From Neisseria dumasiana (GTDB taxonomy: Bacteria > Pseudomonadota > Gammaproteobacteria > Burkholderiales > Neisseriaceae), in NCBI RefSeq assembly GCF_022870885.1, contig NZ_CP091509.1:1178001-1242000 (forward strand): 64,000 bases of DNA. Reading direction: 5' to 3'. Numbering within the stretch: the first letter of the stretch is position 1; every line of letters begins with the position of its first letter. This document shows positions 48,386-56,823 of this stretch, piece after piece. The notes under the pieces are model-generated. The model was not told where the DNA came from and did no database searches. It was given only the letters and a program-made list of their open reading frames with translations. Both the position numbers and the translations under genes were made by a program.

Positions 48386-48907
48386 GGCTTTGAAGATAAG
48401 GCTTTGACTGGCTGGAGATTATAGCTTGAAAAGCTTTTGTCAAGCATTTTTATGTTTTTATCCACACTGTTTTTCAGTTGGGCGGTGTGTGCCCGTGTAG
48501 GATGCTTGACAACTTGAAAACTATTGTAACTTGATGATATATATTGATTTTTATAAAAGGCTTATTTTTTGTGCAACACTATGGAAAGCCTGATTTTTCG
48601 GGAAAAAGACGGGTATTTCACATATTGTCCACAAAGTTATCCACATCTTTTGTGAGTAAGCGGCAAAGCATTGACGGCACTTGGATTTAGCGTTTTGTCA
48701 TGATAAAAAGCGGTGGAAATTTTTTGATATTTTTGAGTATGGGCGGCGGCTTGGAAAATAATTTTCGGTAATGCGGCTTGGAAAATAATTTTCGGTAATA
48801 AAGAGCATGTAAAAAACGGTTTTCAGACGGCCTTTATAATCGTTCTCTTCGGGCTAAGGCACAGCAACGCTTTAACAGAAACACAGTTTATTTGCTATAC
48901 GGCGAGT
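48386..48907. other. 521-bp gene-free region with DnaA-box-like sites and a tandem repeat
   Basis: No ORF of note. Holds TTATCCACA at 48458-48466 and 48637-48645, TTGTCCACA at 48625-48633, a very AT-rich stretch at about 48530-48580, and a 27-bp tandem duplication at 48746-48799. A DUS is followed by the recurring TTTATTTGCTATA motif near 48890. Confidence 0.6.
48746..48799. repeat. Perfect 27-bp tandem duplication
   Basis: Two identical adjacent copies (48746-48772 and 48773-48799), each containing the palindrome GAAAATAATTTTC. Confidence 0.9.
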
Positions 48908-49348
48908 TTACGCTTTGCCCTGCATGTTGTGGTGTTCGATTTCAAAACCGCTGTTTCGATAGGCGCGGAAGCGTTCGCGGGCTTCGGCCAACTCTTCCAA
49001 ACTACTGCCGACGATTTCCAACACCCGCGCAGGCGGCACCGGCGCGTCGCACCAAAAGTCGGGCGCAAGATTCAGCACCACCAAACCGCTTTCCGTTTCG
49101 GGCAGAGTGTTGCCGCAGGCCAGCACCAGCGGCACGTCTCGGGGGCAGTCTTGGCCGGTCTCCCAAACTTCGTGAGCCAAGAAACTGGTCGGCTCGAATT
49201 GCCATAAGTCGATATCCAAGCGCGCAACGGCTTCGGGCGAATCCGCCCACACCAACACGCGGGAGCCGCTTTGCATGGCACGGGCGGCCAAACGGCAGGT
49301 GAAGGCGTAGGGGTTGCCGACATGGGTATAGAATGTTGCTTTAGGCAT
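48908..49348 (-). CDS. holC: DNA polymerase III subunit chi
   Basis: The 146-aa protein shows the HolC pattern: TFYTHVGNPYAFTCRLAARA, VLVWADSPEAVARLDIDLWQ and VLNLAPDFWCD. Chi links the clamp loader (via psi) to SSB. Confidence 0.9.
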   Translation of the reverse strand: MPKATFYTHVGNPYAFTCRLAARAMQSGSRVLVWADSPEAVARLDIDLWQFEPTSFLAHEVWETGQDCPRDVPLVLACGNTLPETESGLVVLNLAPDFWCDAPVPPARVLEIVGSSLEELAEARERFRAYRNSGFEIEHHNMQGKA

Positions 49349-49465
49349 GTTGGTCTTTCGTGTTCGGTTGCGCTGTGTTTTTCAGACGGCCTGAAGTGTC
49401 GTATGGGTATGTTTAATATAGATGGGAAATGCGGTAAGGTCGAGTTGCGGCGGAAACAATAAGAT

Positions 49466-49495
49466 GAGGCCGTCTGAAAGTGTTCAGACGGCCTC
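49466..49495 (-). terminator. Inverted DUS hairpin after serS
   Basis: Two facing DUS copies immediately after the serS stop. Confidence 0.7.
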
Positions 49496-49500
49496 TGCCG

Positions 49501-50832
<1,332 letters not shown>

Positions 50833-50858
50833 TTATTGTAAACCAATTCAGGGCGGAA

Positions 50859-50889
50859 AGGCCGTCTGAAAAACATTTTCAGACGGCCT
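50859..50889 (-). terminator. Inverted DUS hairpin after the glycosyltransferase
   Basis: Two facing DUS copies, about 40 bp after the stop codon. Confidence 0.65.
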
Positions 50890-50930
50890 GAGACCTTTGG
50901 GCTGTGTGTTTATCGAATCTGCATGAATGC

Positions 50931-52544
50931 TTATGCGTTTTCTTCTATATCGAGTTCAAGTTGCGGATCGGGTGCGGGCGGTTTTTCTAAAAACTCGTTC
51001 ACGCCCCGTTCGCAGCGGGTTTTCTTTTCATTCAACGTGGCTTGCAGCAGGGCATCGTTGCGCGGCAGGGCGGCGCGTTCGGCTTCGTGGTGCCACAGAT
51101 GGTAGGCAATACCGGCGAATTTCAGATTGTGCCGTTTCATGCCGCTATGGTAGCAGCGGGCGGCAAATTCGCTGTCTTCGCGACCCCAGCCGACAAATTC
51201 GTTGTTGAAGCCGTTTACCGCTAACGCATCGTCGCGGAAAAAGCCCATATTGCAGCTTTTGATGCCTTTGTGTTTGCGGTTGCCGCGTTTGCCGAGCAGC
51301 TTGGCGAGCTTGGTGAGACGCAGGGCGGACAGGCGTTTTTTCACACCGTTTGAGCTAAAAGACAGCTCCGGCAAAGGCAGGCCGGGTTGGTTTAATATGG
51401 CTTCGGTACGCTCTTTGCTGAGAATCACGCGCGAGCCTTGAATCAGACGGCCTTTTTTGGCCGCGGCGATGTGGTCGGCGATAAACGACGGATCGAGCAC
51501 CATGTCGCCGTCGATAATAATCAGGTAATCCGAGGTGGCGGCGGCGATGGCGCGGTTGCGTGATTCGGCGGCGCGGAAGCCGTCGTCTTTCTGCCAAGTG
51601 TGTTTGACCGGCACGGGGCTGGCTTGGGTAAACTTACCCACCACTTCGGTGGTACGCCTGTCGGAACCGTCGTCGGCGATGATGATTTCCTGCGGCAGGC
51701 GGGTTTGCGCCAATGCCGATTTCAACACCAAAGCCAGCGCATCGGGGCGGTTGTAGGTGGTGATGATCAGCGACACGCTCATGTTGCGGTTGTGTTCGTA
51801 GAGCTTAACGTATTTATAGTAAGAGCCTTGTGCGTTAACCGAAGAAATAATCAAACCGTCGGCACCATACATAAAGCCGCGTTTGAGCAGATAGTTTTTA
51901 ATAAAGGCTACTGCGCCGTGGAGCAAGCCTTTAAAAGGGGTGGCATCTTTTTTATAACGGTTTTCTTCGGCATAAAGGGTGCTGTAATGCTGCATTTTGT
52001 GAATCAGCCCTTCAACATTTTCATAAGAATAATGTTTCAGATGGCCGTTGAGCTTGCGCACGACGGTTTGAGGCGGAAGCACGATGCCTTCGTGTACTTT
52101 TCTGTCGGAAAAACCGGTGTGGGTGCGTTGGTAAAGTCGCGGCAAAATATCGGGATACCATGTGCAGCCTTTAATCAGGCGGCCGTTGTAGTGGTTGAGC
52201 CGCAAAAGGGTATAGACGGTTTGCGGGTCGTTGTGTTCAACCGCCCGGCGGATGTTTTCCACCAATTCGGCATCGGGCACTTCGTCGCTGTCGATGCTGA
52301 AAATCCAGTTATGCTTGGCCAACGACGCGGCAAGGTTTTTCATCGGGCCGAAGCCGGTAAACTCGTGCTTGCACACGCGCACGTTGCCGAAGCGGGCGGC
52401 AATTTCAAGCGTGCGGTCGGTAGAGCCGTTGTCGAGCAGCAGCACTTCGTCGAAGTCGGTCAAAGCAGTGAGCACTTCTTGCAGATAGCGTTCGGAATTT
52501 TTAACCAGCATCACGGCACTGGCGGGAATTTTGTGTGTTTGCAT
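50931..52544 (-). CDS. Fused double GT2 glycosyltransferase
   Basis: The 537-aa protein contains two family-2 domains. Domain 1 (residues 1-250) resembles KdtX/WaaE/LgtF-type lipooligosaccharide glucosyltransferases (LLLDNGSTDRT, DSDE at 85-88, GCTWYPDILPRLY). Domain 2 begins at Met255 (MSVSLIITTYNRPDALALV) with ADDGS (290-294), DGD (345-347) and the GWGRED motif (452-457) seen in chondroitin-polymerase-like enzymes. The clean MSVSLIITTYN suggests two genes joined in frame. Probable role: assembly of lipooligosaccharide or capsule-like glycan. Confidence 0.85.
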   Translation of the reverse strand: MQTHKIPASAVMLVKNSERYLQEVLTALTDFDEVLLLDNGSTDRTLEIAARFGNVRVCKHEFTGFGPMKNLAASLAKHNWIFSIDSDEVPDAELVENIRRAVEHNDPQTVYTLLRLNHYNGRLIKGCTWYPDILPRLYQRTHTGFSDRKVHEGIVLPPQTVVRKLNGHLKHYSYENVEGLIHKMQHYSTLYAEENRYKKDATPFKGLLHGAVAFIKNYLLKRGFMYGADGLIISSVNAQGSYYKYVKLYEHNRNMSVSLIITTYNRPDALALVLKSALAQTRLPQEIIIADDGSDRRTTEVVGKFTQASPVPVKHTWQKDDGFRAAESRNRAIAAATSDYLIIIDGDMVLDPSFIADHIAAAKKGRLIQGSRVILSKERTEAILNQPGLPLPELSFSSNGVKKRLSALRLTKLAKLLGKRGNRKHKGIKSCNMGFFRDDALAVNGFNNEFVGWGREDSEFAARCYHSGMKRHNLKFAGIAYHLWHHEAERAALPRNDALLQATLNEKKTRCERGVNEFLEKPPAPDPQLELDIEENA

Positions 52545-52706
52545 AAATGGTTAGGGCAGGAAGAGCCGTTTGAGGCAAACGGTTTGAGTTATATTGGACA
52601 TATAAGGTAAGGCCGTCTGAAAAGCATGGTAGCACGGTTTGCATACGGTTTTTTTCAGAAAACGCTGAGTTTCCGATATTTTCGCGGGTTTGGCAAAATA
52701 AAATAA

Positions 52707-52733
52707 ACCGTCTGCAAATATATTACAGACGGC
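52707..52733 (-). terminator. Terminator after the DUF2846 lipoprotein gene
   Basis: Imperfect DUS pair (ACCGTCTGCAAAT with its complement), 26 bp after the stop codon. Confidence 0.5.
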
Positions 52734-52758
52734 CTTTGCAGTTTATTTTGCTTATGGC

Positions 52759-53181
52759 TTATGGGTTCAAACTTGCTTTTGTTGCAGTTATCTCTGCTTT
52801 GCACTGATCCAGCGATACACTTTCCAGTTTAGGTCGGCCGACAAATGCACCAAAGCCGACGCTTGCTTTGACACATTGGACTTCATTGGCCCGTAGCGGA
52901 ATCGTTACGCTTCGGCGCGCTTCTGTTTTGGCCCAAATTTCGTAATCTCCCGGAGCCAATTCTTTACTGATATAACCGCCGTTGCGGATATTGCCGATTT
53001 TTTGTTCCCCCGCATATACATCATAATGAATAGCTGCACCTTTGAAAGAAGGAGAGCGGTAAACATAAAGTTTACTTTGTCCTTCGGAAGGTGCTTCAAG
53101 GGCAGAGAACTGCGTGCCGGTTGCTCCGCAGGCGGCTAATAGAAAAGCTAAAGTACCTATGGTAAATATTTTATTCAGCAT
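52759..53181 (-). CDS. DUF2846 lipoprotein
   Basis: The 140-aa protein has a lipobox ending LLAAC with Cys18. The mature part (SKLYVYRSPSFKGAAIHYDV, YISKELAPGDYEIWAKTEAR) is typical of DUF2846 beta-sandwich lipoproteins of unknown function. It lies just outside the left border of the IS1016-like element, whose target duplication begins 1 bp beyond its start codon. Confidence 0.85.
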   Translation of the reverse strand: MLNKIFTIGTLAFLLAACGATGTQFSALEAPSEGQSKLYVYRSPSFKGAAIHYDVYAGEQKIGNIRNGGYISKELAPGDYEIWAKTEARRSVTIPLRANEVQCVKASVGFGAFVGRPKLESVSLDQCKAEITATKASLNP

Positions 53182-53182
53182 A

Positions 53183-53911
53183 AAGTTTTAGGGGCTGACG
53201 TAGATTAGCAGTCATGATAGGCTGCCAAAATGAAGATAACCCACTGTAAGTTAAAGAAGAGTCTGCAAAGAAAACTGCTTGAATATTTTGTATTGGAGGT
53301 AACCGCACGTTCTGCTGCCGATATCTTGGGTATTCAGCCCAATACGGCTATTCTCTTCTACCGTAAAATCCGTCTTGTTATCAGCCATCATTTGGCTTTG
53401 GAAGCAGATCAGGTTTTTGAGGGCACTATAGAATTGGATGAGAGCTATTTCGGCGGTAAGCGTAAAGGAAAGCGCGGTAGGGGAGCAGCAGGTAAAGTGG
53501 TGGTTTTCGGTATCCTTAAACGTGGAGGTAAGGTTTATACGGTTGTAGTGAATAATGCCCGAAAGGAAAGTTTATTTCCTGTTATTACAAGGAAAATTAC
53601 ACCTGATAGCGTAGTTTATACGGACTGCCTGAGCAGTTACGACGTGTTGGATGTCAGCGGTTTTCACCATCACAGGATTAATCACAGCAAAAAGTTTGCC
53701 GACCGACACAACCATATCAACGGCATTGAGAATTTTTGGAATCAGGCGAAACGTGTCTTGCGCAAATACAACGGAATTGACCGAAAATCTTTTCCTCTGT
53801 TCTTGAAAGAATGTGAGTTTCGTTTTAACTTCGGGACACCAAAGCAGCAGTTAAAAACTTTGCGGCTTTGGTGTGGTGTTTAGGGCTAATCTACTTCAGC
53901 CCCAAGTTTTA
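53183..53911 (+). mobile_element. Complete IS1016-like insertion sequence (IS1595 family) with target duplication
   Basis: The element spans 53191-53903 (713 bp). Terminal repeats are GGGGCTGACGTAGATTAGC on the left and GGGGCTGAAGTAGATTAGC (reverse) on the right, one mismatch. An exact 8-bp direct repeat, AAGTTTTA, flanks it (53183-53190 and 53904-53911). It inserted just upstream of the DUF2846 lipoprotein gene and may have displaced its promoter. Confidence 0.95.
53230..53883 (+). CDS. IS1016-like transposase (IS1595 family)
   Basis: The 217-aa DDE-type transposase has GTIELDESYFGGKRKGKRGR, VVYTDCLSSYDVLDV and HNHINGIENFWNQAKR, the catalytic triad pattern of the IS1595/IS1016 group. It lacks the N-terminal zinc ribbon found in longer relatives. 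The ORF is uninterrupted and starts 39 bp inside the left end, so the element looks active. Confidence 0.92.
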   Translation: MKITHCKLKKSLQRKLLEYFVLEVTARSAADILGIQPNTAILFYRKIRLVISHHLALEADQVFEGTIELDESYFGGKRKGKRGRGAAGKVVVFGILKRGGKVYTVVVNNARKESLFPVITRKITPDSVVYTDCLSSYDVLDVSGFHHHRINHSKKFADRHNHINGIENFWNQAKRVLRKYNGIDRKSFPLFLKECEFRFNFGTPKQQLKTLRLWCGV

Positions 53912-53935
53912 ATCCCTTTAAATTAGTTGATCAAT

Positions 53936-54532
53936 TTAATAACGCTTACCGCCAAAAGCAGTATCAAGGCTCGGATTATTGTCGAATTTAACAACACCTG
54001 CGGTCTCTTCATAATGCTTCCCGAATAACCCTCCCTGATATCGTCCTCCATTGTTGCCAATTACACTGGCAGTTCCAGAGTAAGATGCTCCATTCAGACG
54101 CCCCTCGTGCAAAGAAATATTTCTGCGTAATCCAGGCATTTCTATCTCGCCACTAACAGTTTTATTTCCAAAATCAACATGAATACGACTTTTTGCATCC
54201 AAGAGAATGTCGTTATCGATGCTGTCGTTACGCACGGCATTACCGTGGTAAGTAGCCGAACCTGAGTTAGGTATATTTTTTTCAGGTGTTAGCGTACCTT
54301 GATAGCGTATTTCTTGGAAGTGACCGCTGTTATTTAGCCATGCTCCGTAAAATGATGAATCTTGATTCCAACCTTTTAATTTACCATCGGTAGTATCTGC
54401 TTCGATGGCTCCTTTAGGGCTGAGTTCGAGGTTAATTTTAGTGCCGTCTGGAGTGGTGGTTGTACCTGCTCCGCCGCTGCCGCAGGCGGCTAATAAAGTC
54501 GAGGCCAAAACAGTAAGAAAAATTTTTTTCAT
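53936..54532 (-). CDS. Surface lipoprotein of the TbpB/Slam-substrate type
   Basis: The 198-aa protein has a lipobox LLAAC (Cys17) and a Gly/Thr-rich tether (GSGGAGTTTTPDGT). The C-terminal small beta-barrel has features shared by TbpB, HpuA, fHbp and hemophilin: SGEIEMPGLRRNISLHEGRL, YQGGLFGKHYEETAGVVKF, and the terminal FGGKRY. Such proteins are exported to the cell surface by Slam. No slam gene or receptor is adjacent. Ligand unknown; haem or host-protein binding are possibilities. Confidence 0.75.
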   Translation of the reverse strand: MKKIFLTVLASTLLAACGSGGAGTTTTPDGTKINLELSPKGAIEADTTDGKLKGWNQDSSFYGAWLNNSGHFQEIRYQGTLTPEKNIPNSGSATYHGNAVRNDSIDNDILLDAKSRIHVDFGNKTVSGEIEMPGLRRNISLHEGRLNGASYSGTASVIGNNGGRYQGGLFGKHYEETAGVVKFDNNPSLDTAFGGKRY

Positions 54533-54971
54533 GTAGACAAGATCCTTCTGTATTTAAAGATTAAAAGTTCATTTTTTTAGTAGATGGCACAGCCGAGCTG
54601 ACTGTGTAAAAATTTTTTCATTATTTTTATTTTTAATCAACTATTTATTTTATTTTTTAGCTTTTTGTAAATTATCTTTATGATTTTGTTTGTAAAATAA
54701 TTCAAAAATGAACAATACTAACCTTTTGTTTTATTTAATAGTCATGAATTTACAGTTGCCGAATAACTCGTTGTGTTTTGAGAAGTGAAAAACCAATCTG
54801 TGTTTGAATAACCGCATGATGCAGATACGATCTCTTTTTCACTCCGAAGGTATATTATTGATTATCTGCCGCATACCCTGCTTAGCGCAAAAACAGTATA
54901 ATCACGTTTCGACATATGCTCGGCCGTCTGAATGTGCTTTCAGACGGCATTATTGATGATCAAGGAATACC
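54533..54971. other. 439-bp AT-rich gene-free region upstream of rbfA
   Basis: No ORF. About 54600-54740 is very AT-rich and presumably holds the lipoprotein promoter. A TATAAT at 54897-54902 may be the rbfA -10. An inverted DUS pair lies at 54923-54948. No convincing Fur box was seen. Confidence 0.45.
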
Positions 54972-55343
54972 ATGAGAAAACCACAGCGCGGCTATGCCCG
55001 CCAAGACCGTGTTAAAGAACAGATTATGCGCGAAATGGCCGAACTGGTGCGCACCGGCCTGAAAGACCCGCGAGCAGGCTTTATTACCATTAACGAAGTG
55101 GACGTAACCCGTGATTACAGTCATGCCACGATTTACTACACCGTGCTTGACGACAGCACCCGTGAGATCACCGAAGATGCGCTCGAACATGCCAAAGGTT
55201 ATCTGCGCACCGAATTATCCAAGCGCATCAAGCTGTTTAAAACACCCGAGCTGCATTTCAAGTATGACGAATCGCTCGAGCGCGGCATGAGCATTTCCCA
55301 TCTTATCGATAAAGTTGCGGCAGAAAAGCCTGTTGAAGATTAA
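54972..55343 (+). CDS. rbfA: 30S ribosome-binding factor A
   Basis: The 123-aa KH-fold protein matches RbfA (RQDRVKEQIMREMAELVR, KDPRAGFITINEVDVTRDYS, RIKLFKTPELHFKYD). It matures the 16S rRNA 5' end. Paired with truB, as usual. Confidence 0.95.
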   Translation: MRKPQRGYARQDRVKEQIMREMAELVRTGLKDPRAGFITINEVDVTRDYSHATIYYTVLDDSTREITEDALEHAKGYLRTELSKRIKLFKTPELHFKYDESLERGMSISHLIDKVAAEKPVED

Positions 55344-55349
55344 TACGGC

Positions 55350-55380
55350 AGGCCGTCTGAACAGCCCGTTCAGACGGCCT
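55350..55380 (+). terminator. Inverted DUS pair between rbfA and truB
   Basis: Two facing DUS copies 7 bp after rbfA; could attenuate transcription into truB. Confidence 0.5.
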
Positions 55381-55397
55381 GAAACCTTTACACATTT

Positions 55398-56318
55398 ATG
55401 AACCCGTTTTCCAAACCGCAAAAACGCGCCGTGAACGGCGTACTTCTGCTCGACAAACCACAAGGATTGTCGAGCAATACCGCCTTGCAGAAAGCCCGCC
55501 GTCTCTACCGCGCCGAAAAAGCCGGCCATACCGGCGTGCTCGACCCGATCGCCACCGGCCTGCTTCCCGTATGTTTCGGCGAAGCCACCAAATTCGCACA
55601 ATATCTGTTGGATGCCGACAAAGCCTACACAGCCACACTCAAACTCGGCGAAGCGACTTCAACCGGCGATGCCGAAGGCGAGGTTGTTGCCACGGGCCGT
55701 GCCGATATTCCATACGAAGATTTTCAGACGGCCTGTCGGGCATTGACCGGCTCTATCCGACAAGTGCCGCCGATGTTTTCGGCATTGAAGCATGAGGGCA
55801 AACCGCTTTATGAATACGCCCGCAAAGGCATAGTCATCGAGCGCAAGCCGCGCGACATTACCATTTATTCCATCGATATCCAATCCTTTAGCCCGCCCGA
55901 AGCCGTAATTGATGTGCGTTGCAGCAAAGGCACTTACATTCGCACACTGAGTGAGGACATCGCCAAACATATCGGCACTTTCGCCCATCTGACCGCGCTG
56001 CGCCGCACCGAAACCGCCGGTTTTTCGATAGGGCAAACGCATACGCTCGAAAAATTGGAAGGGTTGGACGAAGCCGCACGCGACGGTTTGCTGCTGCCTT
56101 GCGATGTGCTGGTCGAACACCTCCCCCGTCTTGTTTTGCCCGAACCGTCTGTTCGGTTGCTCAAGTTCGGTCAGCAGCCGGCGCATTCCGGCAACAGTGT
56201 TTCTTCCGATATGCCGATTCGGATTTATGACGAAAACGGCACTTTTATCGGCTTGGTCGAGTATCAGATTGAAACAGGCCGTCTGAAAGCGCTGCGGTTG
56301 ATGAATACGGCAACATAA
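55398..56318 (+). CDS. truB: tRNA pseudouridine-55 synthase
   Basis: The 306-aa enzyme has VNGVLLLDKPQGLSSN at the start and GHTGVLDPIATGLLPV with the catalytic Asp. The conserved KGTYIRTLSEDIAKHIG is followed by a C-terminal PUA-like region. A DUS encodes EDFQTA in the middle. Confidence 0.96.
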   Translation: MNPFSKPQKRAVNGVLLLDKPQGLSSNTALQKARRLYRAEKAGHTGVLDPIATGLLPVCFGEATKFAQYLLDADKAYTATLKLGEATSTGDAEGEVVATGRADIPYEDFQTACRALTGSIRQVPPMFSALKHEGKPLYEYARKGIVIERKPRDITIYSIDIQSFSPPEAVIDVRCSKGTYIRTLSEDIAKHIGTFAHLTALRRTETAGFSIGQTHTLEKLEGLDEAARDGLLLPCDVLVEHLPRLVLPEPSVRLLKFGQQPAHSGNSVSSDMPIRIYDENGTFIGLVEYQIETGRLKALRLMNTAT

Positions 56319-56823
56319 TTGCGCTTTATTTCACATCACTAAAGTTATTATTCAAAAAAGCAATCAAATAGGGGGAAATCGGCTGTAAAAAGCCCGATTT
56401 TCCCTCTGATAGTTTGATTTTGCTCAATGCATATCCTTGTTGGCTTGCGCCTGCATATCGTTCTGATAAGAACTGTGCTAACCTAGCAACGATTGTTCAC
56501 GTTACACAACTATAATTTACACAAGGCTGCCGTGAATTTTCATGCGGTTCGTGCGTAAACATGCGCATGCAGTACAGACGCAGGGGATACCTTTACAAGC
56601 ATCTTTCCCGCTTCAGATTGCATCCGCCTGTTTCCAATCATGCTGCATGATTCCTGTTTTGCCTTGATTCTTGCTCACTTTCGCAGTCTGTTCACCGTTT
56701 CTTTGAAAGGCGGTTTGACAGGATAAAACCTCCGTCGAACGAAGATTTTGAACAGGCTCTCAGCTTCTACTATAAAACGTAACCAAACAATTGCTTTTAT
56801 CTCAACAAACTTGCGAGGTCTTT
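56319..56823. other. 505-bp spacer/leader upstream of cstA
   Basis: An intrinsic terminator for truB lies at 56371-56406 (AAATCGG stem, T-rich). A TATAAT at 56511-56516 may be the cstA promoter -10, which would give a leader of about 300 nt. No ORF. The leader could be regulatory or host a small RNA; I see no recognisable riboswitch. Confidence 0.4.

Noticed and set aside
48458..48645. Chromosomal origin oriC
   Set aside because: DnaA-box-like sites are present, but there is no dnaA, dnaN or rpmH nearby, gene orientation shows no divergence, and skew cannot be computed here.
54590..54740. Fur box upstream of the surface lipoprotein
   Set aside because: The region is so AT-rich that partial matches to the Fur consensus are expected; none was convincing.
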